DNA from: Aggregatilineales bacterium
Lineage (GTDB): Bacteria; Chloroflexota; Anaerolineae; Aggregatilineales; Ch27
DNA length: 64,000 bases
Assembly (NCBI GenBank): GCA_029976005.1
Contig: JARKOQ010000100.1
Location: forward strand, 1-64,000
Direction of reading: 5' to 3'
Of the stretch, positions 39,420 through 48,027 are shown piece after piece (positions within the stretch are counted from its first letter, which is position 1; each line of letters begins with the position of its first letter). The position numbers were made by a program, and so were the translations under genes. Under the pieces are notes generated by a model. The model ran no database searches. It saw nothing but the letters and a program-made list of their open reading frames with translations, and was not told the origin of the DNA.

Positions 39420-41099
39420 ATGAAACGCACACAGCGACTCGTCCGATTGATGCCGGTCGTGCTGCTCGTGGCATCCCTGGCTCTTCCCATCGCGGCTCCC
39501 GTCGTTGCCCAGGGAGGCGACGCCTGTCCGGCGCTTGTGTTGGCGGCCGTCGAAGCCGCGGATGCCTTCTGCCGGGAGACCGGCCGCAACCAGGCCTGTT
39601 ACGGCCATACGCTGGTCGAAGCGACCAGTCTGGATGGGGCGCGGGACGCCTCGTTCAGGCAGCCGGGGGATATCCGGGAGGTCGTGACGCTGCAAGCCGT
39701 CCAGACAGCCCCCCTCGACGCAGCCAGCGGGCAGTGGGGCATCGCCCTGATACGCATCCAGGCCAGTCTGCCGGATACCCTGCCCGGCCAGAACGTCACG
39801 ATCGTGCTGTTTGGGGACGCGCTGCTCTCCGGGGAAGCCGGCGCCGAGGCCCCTTCCACGCCGATCGCGGTCACGGCCACCGGCAGCGTCAACCTGCGGG
39901 CAGGCCCGTCGACCACTCATGCCATCGTCGGGACGCTGGCGGCGGGTGAATCCACCCTGGCGGACGGCCGCCTCGCCGGCGGCGCGTGGCTGCGCCTCCA
40001 GTCCGGGGCCTGGGTCTACGCGCCTCTGGTGACGGCGGAGGTGGACGTGAGCGCCCTGCCGATCGTCGCGGGCGAGGAGGTCACGTATGGGCCGATGCAG
40101 GCCTTCACCTTCCGCACCGGCCTGGGCGACGCGGCCTGCGCGGAAGCGCCGGAGAGCGGGATTCTGATCCAGACGCCGTCCGGCGCGGGGCAGATCACGC
40201 TGATGTTCAACGGTATCGAGATTCAGCTTGGATCGACCGTGGCCTTGCAGGGCGGCGCGCCGGACGGGGGCCTGATCCTGGCGCAGTTGGAAGGCACGGG
40301 TATGCTGCCGGGGTATGACGGGACTCTGTTGGGCGGACAGACGTGGTCGTTCGATTCCCTGGACGGGGTCTGGACTCCGGTGGGCGATCCGCAGCCGCTC
40401 GACGCGCGGCGCTATGCCAGTCTGCCGGTGGACCTGCTGCCGCGCCCGGTTCCGATCTACGAGCGGCACGTTGTTCCCAGCGGCACGTACGGCATCGTGA
40501 CGCGCTACTTCCCGCCGCCGCCCGACGTCCCGGCGATCGGGCAGAGCGCTCTGCTGGTGCACGGCCGGGGGCTGGACTGGGCCTCGTGGCTGTGGCTGAT
40601 TCCGACCCTTCAGGCGATGGGCTGGGGCGTCGTGGTGCCGGACATGCCCGGCCACGGCGAGACCGGCGGCGAACCCGCCTATGGCGACTGGGCGGGCCTC
40701 CTGGGCGATCTGGCGGGATTTGCCCGTGATCTCGGCTACGGAACCGGCGTCATCGTTGGCTCCAGCATCGGGGCGAATGCCGGATTGGTCGCCTGCGCCG
40801 GGCTGGCCGACTGGTGCCGGGGGGCCGCGCTGTTGTCGCCGGGGATCGACTACTTCGGGGTGCAGGCCCTGCCTGCCATGCCGGGGATGGGCGGCCGGCC
40901 GGCCCTGATCATCGCCAGCGAACAGGACGACCGGGGCGGGCCGGGCGACGTGGCCCGCCAGGTTGCCGCGGCCGGGGACAACGTCACGCTCCAGATTTAC
41001 GACGGGAACCTGCACGGCACCGATCTGGCCGGCCAGTACGATCTCCTCGCCCCGGTCGGGGCGTGGCTGGAGGCCTTTCCGGGGATGGAAGGCGGGTAG
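39420..41099 (+). CDS. Secreted SH3-like domain / alpha-beta hydrolase fusion protein
   Basis: A 559-residue secreted protein. Signal peptide about 1-31 (LALPIAAPVVAQ). An SH3b-like module lies near 140-190 (VTATGSVNLRAGPSTTHAIVGTLAAGE) and may bind a surface polymer. The C-terminal third is an alpha/beta hydrolase: oxyanion region LLVHGRGLDWASWLW, nucleophile elbow GSSIGANAG, acid ASEQDD and His in NLHGTDL. The triad is therefore visible. The region between the SH3 module and the hydrolase is unassigned. Start set at the ATG preceded by AAGGAGGAGTATTTCC. The combination suggests an envelope-associated esterase or lipase of unknown substrate. It faces away from the ROK regulator gene and is likely a single-gene unit. 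Confidence 0.8.
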   Translation: MKRTQRLVRLMPVVLLVASLALPIAAPVVAQGGDACPALVLAAVEAADAFCRETGRNQACYGHTLVEATSLDGARDASFRQPGDIREVVTLQAVQTAPLDAASGQWGIALIRIQASLPDTLPGQNVTIVLFGDALLSGEAGAEAPSTPIAVTATGSVNLRAGPSTTHAIVGTLAAGESTLADGRLAGGAWLRLQSGAWVYAPLVTAEVDVSALPIVAGEEVTYGPMQAFTFRTGLGDAACAEAPESGILIQTPSGAGQITLMFNGIEIQLGSTVALQGGAPDGGLILAQLEGTGMLPGYDGTLLGGQTWSFDSLDGVWTPVGDPQPLDARRYASLPVDLLPRPVPIYERHVVPSGTYGIVTRYFPPPPDVPAIGQSALLVHGRGLDWASWLWLIPTLQAMGWGVVVPDMPGHGETGGEPAYGDWAGLLGDLAGFARDLGYGTGVIVGSSIGANAGLVACAGLADWCRGAALLSPGIDYFGVQALPAMPGMGGRPALIIASEQDDRGGPGDVARQVAAAGDNVTLQIYDGNLHGTDLAGQYDLLAPVGAWLEAFPGMEGG

Positions 41100-41116
41100 C
41101 CTGCCGGATGAGCAGG

Positions 41117-41437
41117 CTACAGCCTGTCCTGCCCGTGTGTCAGCCAGTCCAGGCTGAAGTTGACGTACCACAGGCCGCCCTGGTTGCCGCGCTCGTAGAG
41201 CACCCCGATCCACCGGTCGGCCTGGAGCACCAGGTCGCTGTAGGCCGACGGCCCCGGATCGACCACCCGGCTGACCGGCCAGGTCTGGCCCTCGTCGTAG
41301 CTCAGGCGGACGGTCAGCCGCCGCCGCGCGCGGGGATGGGCCGGGTTGGAGAACAGCAGGCGGCTCCGCCCGCCGGGGATTCCGGCCACATCATCGAGGA
41401 TGTGGCGAGGGCTATTGCCGGGGAACAGGTCGCGGGG
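41117..41437 (-). pseudogene. C-terminal fragment of an exo-alpha-sialidase (BNR) gene
   Basis: The minus-strand frame encodes RLLFSNPAHPRARRRLTVRLSYDEGQTWP-type sequence with an Asp-box (SYDEGQTW), then PSAYSDLVL and a C-terminal LYERGNQGGLWYVNFSLDWLTH. This is the classic last fifth of bacterial BNR sialidases. The first roughly 250 residues, with the catalytic Arg/Asp/Tyr positions, are absent; upstream on that strand lies the unrelated GYD gene in the opposite direction. It is therefore a truncated remnant. Precise left limit of the homology is uncertain. Confidence 0.72.
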
Positions 41438-41486
41438 TTTCTGTGTTACACTGAGATCATCATCGGCACGAGCATAGGAGGCAGCC

Positions 41487-41774
41487 ATGCCCACGTATGT
41501 CATGCTCAGCACCCTGACCGACGAAGGCTCCAAGACCATCAAACACAACCCGGAGCGGATCAAAGAGGTCAATGCCGAACTGGCGGCGTTGGGGGTCAAG
41601 ATCGTGGCGCAGTATGCCACGCTTGGCCAATACGATTTCGTCAATATCGTGGAAGCCGCGGATAACCTGGCTATCGCCCGTGTTTCGGCGGAGCTTGGCT
41701 CGCGCGGGACGCTCCGGCTTATGACGCTGCCCGCCGTCGACATCGACACGCTGATCGCCGCACTCAAGAAATAG
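41487..41774 (+). CDS. GYD domain protein
   Basis: A 95-residue protein of the GYD family (PF08734), a small alpha/beta domain related to dimeric alpha-beta barrels. Conserved segments are MPTYVMLSTLTDEG at the start, LGQYDFVNIVEA in the middle (the family GxYD motif as GQYDFV) and LRLMTLPAVDIDTL near the end. Its biochemical role is unknown. Ribosome-binding site ATAGGAGGCAGCC. TACACT at 41447-41452 could be its -10 box. A terminator follows at 41845-41872. Confidence 0.88.
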   Translation: MPTYVMLSTLTDEGSKTIKHNPERIKEVNAELAALGVKIVAQYATLGQYDFVNIVEAADNLAIARVSAELGSRGTLRLMTLPAVDIDTLIAALKK

Positions 41775-42252
41775 GAGTTGGCCGGTATCGGGCGTCGCCT
41801 GCCATAAGGTGAGGCAGGCCAGGGCTGGGTCTGGACTCGCTGGGAGGCCGTCGTTCAAAAGGACGACGGCCTTGTCGTGCGAGGCGCCCCGACCAGGCGG
41901 GTTCCTCGCCGGAGTCCGGGACGAGCCGACCCGTGTGAAGGTGGCGATCTCGCGGCGGCGACCCCTGGTCGAGTTCAGTCGCCGAATAGACCGGCGGCGC
42001 GCCCCCGATCATGATGGCCTGGGCATAGGCGAGGCTGCCTGCGGTGAGGGGACCCGGCATTCTGGCCGCTGCGCACCCGGCTGATGATGAAGTCGGACGG
42101 CAGATGCGGGACGTCTCAGGCCGCTGATGGCCGGCCGCTGCCTTCCGAAGAGGTTGAGTTCCTCAACCCGATGGACGCACCGTTTTTGCGCTGGCGAGGT
42201 ATCATCCTGGCGTGCGATGCTGTGTTTCCGTGAGTCCGCCGAGGCAGACCCT
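41775..42252. other. Intergenic stretch without recognisable gene
   Basis: These 478 bp contain the GYD terminator. Reading frames of 90-130 codons are open on both strands but none shows a known motif or a good ribosome-binding site, and this looks like decaying DNA next to the sialidase relic. One minus-strand frame (42060-41764) has a protein-like start but could not be assigned. Confidence 0.4.
41845..41872 (+). terminator. Terminator after GYD gene
   Basis: A perfect 10-bp stem (AGGCCGTCGT / ACGACGGCCT) with an 8-base loop lies 70 bp after the stop codon. Confidence 0.7.
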
Positions 42253-43125
42253 ATGAAAAACGCCGTCATTCCGGTCGCAGGCCTGGGAACCCGCCTGCTG
42301 CCCGCCACCAAGTCCCAGCCCAAGGAAATGCTCCCGGTGGGACGCAAGCCGATCGTGCAGTACATCGTCGAGGAACTGATCCAGGTTGGCGTCAAGGAGA
42401 TTCTGTTCGTCACCGGCCCGGGGAAAACGTCCCTCGAAAATCACTTCGACATGAACCACGAGCTGGTTCAGACGCTGCGCGAAAAAGGCAAGGAAGAACA
42501 GCTTGCCGAGCTTGAATTCGACCGGTTCCACGTCCAGTACTATTACACCCGCCAGCGGCAGTTGCTCGGACTGGGCCATGCCGTCTCCTGCGCGCGCTCC
42601 TTCGTGGGCAGCGACCCCTTCGTGGTCGCGCTCGGCGATTCGATCATCGGCTTGAACGCGCAGAGCGACGTGGTCAGGCGCATGGAGGCGTGTTTCGAGG
42701 AACAGGATTGCGCGGCGGTGATCGCTTTCGAGGAAGTGCCGCGCCACGAGGTCAGCCAGTACGGAATCGCCCGGCCCGCCAGCGACGGCGAGGTCTTCCA
42801 ACTGCTGGACATCATCGAAAAACCGGCCCTGGACGAGGCTCCCAGCAACCTCGCCGTGGCGGCCCGCTACGTGTTCACCCCCAGGATTTTCGCGGCGCTG
42901 GATCGGACCGAACCCGGCAAGGGCGGCGAGATTCAGCTCACGGACGCGATCAAGCTGCTGATCGAGGAGGGCGAAAAGGTCTGTGGGGTCCGGCTGCAAG
43001 GCGAGCGCCGCTACGACATCGGCAACTTCGAATCCTACTTCCAGGCGTTTGTGGAGTTCGCCCTGGCCGATGAGAAGTATGGCGCGAGCCTGCGCGACTA
43101 TATCCGATCGTTGAACGGGGCCTGA
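42253..43125 (+). CDS. galU: UTP-glucose-1-phosphate uridylyltransferase
   Basis: A 290-residue nucleotidyltransferase making UDP-glucose from UTP and glucose-1-phosphate. The N-terminal nucleotide-binding signature is PVAGLGTRLLPATKSQPKEM (7-26), followed by PIVQYIVEELIQVGV, FVVALGDSI, LLDIIEKP and the late KGGEIQLTDAI motif, all characteristic of bacterial GalU. The length is typical. The frame is open upstream to 42127, but family alignment fixes MKNAVIPVAG as the start; no strong ribosome-binding site is seen. The stop is four bases before a GHMP kinase gene, so an operon that makes a UDP-sugar from a free sugar is possible. Confidence 0.9.
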   Translation: MKNAVIPVAGLGTRLLPATKSQPKEMLPVGRKPIVQYIVEELIQVGVKEILFVTGPGKTSLENHFDMNHELVQTLREKGKEEQLAELEFDRFHVQYYYTRQRQLLGLGHAVSCARSFVGSDPFVVALGDSIIGLNAQSDVVRRMEACFEEQDCAAVIAFEEVPRHEVSQYGIARPASDGEVFQLLDIIEKPALDEAPSNLAVAARYVFTPRIFAALDRTEPGKGGEIQLTDAIKLLIEEGEKVCGVRLQGERRYDIGNFESYFQAFVEFALADEKYGASLRDYIRSLNGA

Positions 43126-43129
43126 CGAC

Positions 43130-44149
43130 GTGGAAATCATTCGCAAACGCATCTTCGCCCGCGCCGGGCTGCTCGGCAATCCTTCCGACGGCTATCACGG
43201 CAAGACCATCGCGATCAGCGTGCGCAACTACTGGTCCGAGGTGGTGCTGTACGAGTGGGACGAGATGGAGATCGTGCTGGCGGAGAACGACCGCGCGCGC
43301 TTCCGCTCGATTCAGGACCTAACCAATGACGTGCAACTGCACGGTTATTACGGCGGCATCCGGCTTGTCAAGGCCACGATCAAGCGCTTCGTGGAGTACT
43401 GCCAGGCCCAGGGCCTGACTCTGCACCGCCGGAATTTCTCCGTGCGTTACGAGACCAATATCCCGCGCCAGGTGGGGCTGGCGGGGTCCAGCTCGATCAT
43501 CATCGCCACCCTGCGCTGTCTGCTGGACTACTACCGGATCGACATGCCGCTGGAAATCCAGCCGAGCTTCGCGCTGTCGGTCGAGACGGAGGAACTGGGC
43601 ATCGCGGCGGGCCTGCAAGACCGGGTGATCCAGTGTTACGAGGACATGGTTTACATGGACTTCGGGCTGGATCGGCAGCGCCAGCGGAACGGCCTGACGT
43701 ACTATGGCTACGAGCCGCTGGCCGTGACCCCGCCGCCGCTGTACCTGGCAATCCACGAGGCGCTGAGCGAACCGACCGAGGTTTTTCACAACGACCTGCG
43801 CGGGCGCTTCCAGCGCGGCGAACCGGACGTGGTGGCGGCGATGCGGCATTTCGCCGATCTGGCCGCCGAGGGACGGACGGCGCTGCTCAACGGGGACGTG
43901 GCCCGCCTGAGCGAACTCATCGACGAGAATTTCGATACCCGCCGCCGCATCTTCCGCCTGCCCGGCTGGCAGGTCCAGATGGTCGAGACGGCCCGCCAGT
44001 GTGGGGCCAGCGCCAAATTCGCCGGGTCGGGCGGCGCGATCATCGGCACCTATGACGGAGACGAGATGTTCGAGCGGCTGCGCACGCAACTCGCCGGGAT
44101 CGGCGCCAGAGTCATCCGGCCGCAGATCTATGCCGGGGCCGCCGGATGA
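43130..44149 (+). CDS. GHMP-family sugar kinase, glucuronokinase-like
   Basis: A 339-residue kinase of the GHMP superfamily. It starts RIFARAGLLGNPSDGYHGKTIA (substrate/N-terminal motif), carries the ATP-binding glycine/serine-rich motif RQVGLAGSSSIIIA at about 113-126, and the C-terminal motif GASAKFAGSGGAIIG near 299-313. This overall pattern is closest to glucuronokinase-like GHMP enzymes, which phosphorylate the anomeric carbon. It begins with GTG four bases after the galU stop. Kinase plus uridylyltransferase would form a two-step salvage path, free sugar to sugar-1-phosphate to UDP-sugar. The actual sugar is unproven. Confidence 0.78.
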   Translation: MEIIRKRIFARAGLLGNPSDGYHGKTIAISVRNYWSEVVLYEWDEMEIVLAENDRARFRSIQDLTNDVQLHGYYGGIRLVKATIKRFVEYCQAQGLTLHRRNFSVRYETNIPRQVGLAGSSSIIIATLRCLLDYYRIDMPLEIQPSFALSVETEELGIAAGLQDRVIQCYEDMVYMDFGLDRQRQRNGLTYYGYEPLAVTPPPLYLAIHEALSEPTEVFHNDLRGRFQRGEPDVVAAMRHFADLAAEGRTALLNGDVARLSELIDENFDTRRRIFRLPGWQVQMVETARQCGASAKFAGSGGAIIGTYDGDEMFERLRTQLAGIGARVIRPQIYAGAAG

Positions 44150-44198
44150 GTAGCGGCGGGCGCATCTGTCGCCGCGACGCGAACGCGATCACCCAATG

Positions 44199-44230
44199 AA
44201 GCGCGGTGTTCTGGAGAGAACGCCGCGCTT
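44199..44230. terminator. Terminator between GHMP kinase and Dpp-type operon
   Basis: A 14-bp stem with one G.T pair (AAGCGCGGTGTTCT / AGAACGCCGCGCTT) and loop GGAG lies between convergent genes and is followed by TTCC. Confidence 0.78.
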
Positions 44231-44271
44231 TCCATAGTGCGTCCCGTTTCTTTCGGCTCTGTCCAGGCGCG

Positions 44272-45174
44272 CTAGCGGCGGGTCAGGGTGGGATCGAAGG
44301 CGTCGCGCAGGCCGTCGCCCACGAAGTTGAAGGCCAGCACCACCACGCTGATCAGCACACCCGGCACCAGCCACATCCACCAGGCGAGCAGCATCCAGTC
44401 CTTGGCGTCTTCCAGCATGTTCCCCAGGCTGGCATCCGGCGGCGGGACGCCCAGCCCGATGTAGCTCAGGGCCGATTCGCTCAGGATGGCCGAGGGCACG
44501 ACCAGAGTCGCCGCGACAATGATGGGGGCGAGGGCGTTGGGCAGCAGGTGGGCCAGGATGATCCGGCGCGGGCTGGCCCCGACGGACATCGACGCGATCA
44601 CGAAATCGCGTTCCTTGAGGGCCAGGATTTCCGCCCGCACCATCCGGGACACGTCCATCCAACTGAAGAAGCCCAGGATCAGGATCAGATTCCAGATGCT
44701 GGCTTCCAGGATCGCGTTGAGCGCCAGGAACAGGATGAAGCTGGGTAGGGACAGGAAGATGTCCACGATGCGCATCAGGACGTTGTCGAGGAGGCCCCCG
44801 CTGTAACCGGCCACGATCCCGATCAGTATCCCCAGGCTGATGCTGATCAGCATGGCCAGGAAGCCCACGCTGAGGGAGACGCGCATCCCGTACAGCGCGC
44901 GGGAAAACACGTCCCGGTTGTAGTTATCCGTGCCAAAGAGATGCAGGGCGCTGGGCGGCTCCGGCATGCCGCGGGCCACGCCGGGGGCCTGCGTGTTGAT
45001 GTCGTTCGGGTTGAACGGGGCGATCTGATCCGCGAACACGGCCATCAGCCCCAGGACAATCAACAGGATCAGGCTGGCCAGCGCCAGGCGGTGGCGGCGA
45101 AAGTTGCGCCAGGTGATCCACCACAGGCTGGCCTGGGTGACGGTGCTCTCGCTGAGTTGAACCGGTCTAGTCAT
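44272..45174 (-). CDS. Peptide-type ABC permease, DppC/OppC-like
   Basis: A 300-residue permease with a leading membrane segment near 33-52, an extracytoplasmic loop (PHLFGTDNYNRDVFSRALYGMRVSL-type segment) and five further membrane segments. The C-terminal pattern ESALSYIGLGVPPPDASLGNML is diagnostic for the DppC family. The ATG at 45174 overlaps the end of the DppB-like gene by 8 bp. An upstream in-frame ATG at 45207 lies within that gene and is less likely. Despite the family name, relatives import peptides, nickel or oligosaccharides. DppD and DppF ATPase genes are missing downstream. Confidence 0.88.
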   Translation of the reverse strand: MTRPVQLSESTVTQASLWWITWRNFRRHRLALASLILLIVLGLMAVFADQIAPFNPNDINTQAPGVARGMPEPPSALHLFGTDNYNRDVFSRALYGMRVSLSVGFLAMLISISLGILIGIVAGYSGGLLDNVLMRIVDIFLSLPSFILFLALNAILEASIWNLILILGFFSWMDVSRMVRAEILALKERDFVIASMSVGASPRRIILAHLLPNALAPIIVAATLVVPSAILSESALSYIGLGVPPPDASLGNMLEDAKDWMLLAWWMWLVPGVLISVVVLAFNFVGDGLRDAFDPTLTRR

Positions 45175-46138
45175 AGCGAATCCGGGGGTCGGCCCAATGG
45201 TAGGCAATGTCGGCCAGGAAATTGCCCAGCACGATGAAGATCGCGGAGATCATCGTCACGCCCATGATCACGGGGTAGTCCCGCCGCAGCGCGGCGTTGA
45301 CCGCCAGGCGGCCCATCCCCGGCCAGCCAAACACATACTCGATGATGAACGCGCCGGAGACGAGCGACGGGATGGACAGGCCCATCAGCGTGATCATGGG
45401 CAGCAGCGCATTGCGCAGGGCATGGCTCGCCATCACGATCCGCTCCGATAAGCCCTTGGCGCGGGCGGTGCGAATGTAATCCTGGGAGAGCACGTCGAGC
45501 AGGCTGGAACGCTGGTAGCGCGCCCAGCGGGCGATGGAGGCCAGGCTCAGGGCGATGGTGGGCAGGATCAGGTGTTCCAGCACGTCCAGCGTGGCCCGCC
45601 AGCCCTCGTATGCCTCGCGCACGTCGCGCATCCCGGTCGTGGGCAGCCAGCCCAACTGCACGGCAAAGACCTGGATCAGGAACAGCGCGATCACGAAGCC
45701 GGGAATGCTCAGCCCCAGGAAAGACAGCAGCGTGACGAGGTAGTCCAGAAAGGAGTAGCGGGCGACGGCCGAGAGCACGCCAATCGGAATGGAGACCACG
45801 GCCGTGAGCATGAGCGCTGCCAGGCCCAGCAGCAGCGTGTTGGGCAGGCGCTCGCCGATCTCGTCCAGGACCGGGCGGCGGCCGGACAGCGAAAAGCCCA
45901 GGTCGCCCTTCAGCACGTTTTCCAGCCAGTGGACGTACTGGACCGGCACGGGATCGTTCAGCCCCAACTGCTCGCGCAGACGCTCAAGGTCTTCCGAGCT
46001 GGGCGGGGGCTTGTTGGGATCGATGTAGACCATCGTCGGATCGCCCGGCGCCAGCCGGATGATCAGAAAGGCGAGGATCGAAATCCCGATCAGCAGGGGA
46101 ATCATCTGCAAGAGGCGACGCACCACGAAACGAGTCAT
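45167..46138 (-). CDS. Peptide-type ABC permease, DppB/OppB-like
   Basis: A 323-residue permease that begins RFVVRRLLQMIPLLIGISILAF, the hallmark of DppB-family proteins, and includes RLAPGDP, the conserved DYIRTARAKGLSE cytoplasmic loop that contacts the ATPase, and FVFGWPGMGRL-like C-terminal sequence. It forms a heterodimer with the DppC-like protein encoded by the overlapping gene. It follows the binding-protein gene by 76 bp, a gap that holds a hairpin. Confidence 0.88.
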   Translation of the reverse strand: MTRFVVRRLLQMIPLLIGISILAFLIIRLAPGDPTMVYIDPNKPPPSSEDLERLREQLGLNDPVPVQYVHWLENVLKGDLGFSLSGRRPVLDEIGERLPNTLLLGLAALMLTAVVSIPIGVLSAVARYSFLDYLVTLLSFLGLSIPGFVIALFLIQVFAVQLGWLPTTGMRDVREAYEGWRATLDVLEHLILPTIALSLASIARWARYQRSSLLDVLSQDYIRTARAKGLSERIVMASHALRNALLPMITLMGLSIPSLVSGAFIIEYVFGWPGMGRLAVNAALRRDYPVIMGVTMISAIFIVLGNFLADIAYHWADPRIRYD

Positions 46139-46170
46139 CAGGGCTCACTGTTTTGTCGAAAAAGAAGGGT

Positions 46171-46195
46171 GGAGGGCAGGCCAGGCCCGCCCTCC
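46171..46195 (-). terminator. Stem-loop after the Dpp-type binding-protein gene
   Basis: A 7-bp GGAGGGC / GCCCTCC stem with an 11-base G/C-rich loop lies 19 bp after the stop; on the transcribed (minus) strand it is followed by ACCCTTCTTTTT, so partial termination is plausible. Confidence 0.6.
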
Positions 46196-46214
46196 GGCAA
46201 AAAGCAGGCTGACG

Positions 46215-47855
46215 TCAGTTCTGGTAGATGCGCTCCGGGTGCGTGAAGTTCGTCCCCACGGAGATGTTCAGCACGGCGGCTTCGATGTTGAAGCGGCTGC
46301 TCAGGACGGCTGGCTCGGTATTGCGATACAGCGGCAGGGTGGGCAGTTCCGCCCACAGGATCGCCTCGATCTGCTCATAGATCGCCATGCGCGCGTCGAA
46401 ATCGCTGATCTGGCGGGCCTGCTCGAACAGCGTATTGACCTCTTCGTTGCGGTAGTTGGAGATGTTCGGGCCGAGCGCGTCGGTCCACTCGTAGAAGTTC
46501 GCGTAGCTGTTCGGCTCCGGGCCGATCACGCTCCAGCCGGAGGTGTGCACCTCGTAGGGCTTGTCGACCACGCGCTCCTGGTAAATCTGGGACACCAGGG
46601 TCGAGAGATCGCGCAGCTCCAGTTCCACCTGGATGCCGATATCCTTCCAGAAGTCCTGCACGACCACGGCGTAGGAGGCGTAGTCGCGGAAGCCGCCAGA
46701 GAAGGACACGATGGTGATCGTCCAGGGCTCGCCGTTGAAGTCGCGGATGCCGTCGCCGTCCGTGTCGGTGATCCCGACTTCATCCAGCAGGGCGCCGGCC
46801 GCGACCGGGTCGTAGTCGTAACCGCCGAGCTTGTCCTGATCGTAGAACGGCACCACGTGATCGAAGTGGGAATTGTGCACCACGCCGTAGCCCTGGCGCG
46901 CCACGTCGACCACCGCCTGGCGGTCGATCGCCATCATCAGGGCCTGCCGGACGCGCACGTCCTGGAACTTGGGATTGGCCAGGTTCAGGAACATCTGGAA
47001 GAGGCTGTCCTGCTCGGCGATCGAGACCTGGAATTCCGGGTTGTTTTCGAAGACCGGGACGGACGCGCCGGGGATGTTGGGCAGGAAGTCAATCTCGCCG
47101 GCCTGCAGGGCGGACACCTGGGACTGATCGTCCGGGATGATCCGGAAGATGATGCGATCGATGCAGGGCGCGCCGCGGAAGTAGTCCGGATTGGCTTCCA
47201 GGATGATGCTCTCGGCGGTGTTCCATTCCACGATCTTGAAGGGGCCGGTGCCGATCGGCGCGCGGTTGAAGGGGCCTTCGCGCAGGTCCTGGCCTTCCAG
47301 GGCATGCTTGGGCACGATCGGGACGCTGATGTCCGTGAAGAAGGAGGCGCGCGGCGTGGTCAGGTGAGCCACCACGGTGTACTTGTCCACCGCCTCGAAC
47401 TGGATGGGCGTATCGCCTTCCATAAAGCGCGGCCGGAACGGCGCGATGTCTTCCTCGGAGGTCTGGATGGTGTTGAAGGTGTAGACCACGTCCTCGGCGG
47501 TCAGCTCCACCCCGTCGTGCCACAGGACGCCCTCGTGCAGCTTGAAGGTCCAGGTCAGGCCGTCCTCGCTGACATCCCAGCTTTCGGCCAGGTCGCCGGT
47601 GATCTCCGTGCCCCAGTTCTCGCCGCCCAGGGTGAGCGGGTTGAAGATGTAGGACAGGACCGAGATGGACGCGCCGTCGTTGGCGTAGATGCCGTTCAGG
47701 CTGACCGGGTCATCCGTGATGGCCGTGATAAACGTGCCCCCGGTCTGCGGGCACACGAACTCGTCGCCCTGGGCGACGACCGTCAGGCTGTTCAGGGGCA
47801 GCAGGGCCACCACCAGAAGCAGACCCACCCCAGCAAGCCACTTCCGTGAGTACAT
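46215..47855 (-). CDS. Peptide/oligosaccharide ABC binding protein, family 5
   Basis: A 546-residue extracytoplasmic receptor of SBP family 5 (DppA/OppA type). Signal peptide about 1-29 (LNSLTVVAQ) without lipobox Cys. Family features are LAESWDVSEDGLTWTFKLHEGVLWHDG, VVYTFNTI, GTGPFKIVEWN and VRQALMMAIDR. The start is the ATG at 47855, chosen because GAGGAGAAGCGTTT precedes it. It is first in the operon with the DppB- and DppC-like permeases. Ligand class cannot be told from the sequence; family 5 proteins bind peptides, metals chelates or oligosaccharides. Confidence 0.9.
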   Translation of the reverse strand: MYSRKWLAGVGLLLVVALLPLNSLTVVAQGDEFVCPQTGGTFITAITDDPVSLNGIYANDGASISVLSYIFNPLTLGGENWGTEITGDLAESWDVSEDGLTWTFKLHEGVLWHDGVELTAEDVVYTFNTIQTSEEDIAPFRPRFMEGDTPIQFEAVDKYTVVAHLTTPRASFFTDISVPIVPKHALEGQDLREGPFNRAPIGTGPFKIVEWNTAESIILEANPDYFRGAPCIDRIIFRIIPDDQSQVSALQAGEIDFLPNIPGASVPVFENNPEFQVSIAEQDSLFQMFLNLANPKFQDVRVRQALMMAIDRQAVVDVARQGYGVVHNSHFDHVVPFYDQDKLGGYDYDPVAAGALLDEVGITDTDGDGIRDFNGEPWTITIVSFSGGFRDYASYAVVVQDFWKDIGIQVELELRDLSTLVSQIYQERVVDKPYEVHTSGWSVIGPEPNSYANFYEWTDALGPNISNYRNEEVNTLFEQARQISDFDARMAIYEQIEAILWAELPTLPLYRNTEPAVLSSRFNIEAAVLNISVGTNFTHPERIYQN

Positions 47856-48027
47856 AAACGCTTCTCCTCTTTCTTGGGCATGCCGACAATAAGTTGAGCA
47901 CAAAGCGGATTGCGAGAAGACAGCGGCAAGGGGACCGCTGATGGCGCCTCTCCATGTTTATCTTACCCTGGGAGGGGTGTCGGTGCTACTTTGTCACGCA
48001 GATCCGTAAGATGGCTCTGTCCCAGCC

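Noticed and set aside
41764-42060. Minus-strand 98-codon frame next to the GYD gene
   Set aside because: No known motif, no ribosome-binding site and overlap with the GYD terminator; it may be decayed sequence.
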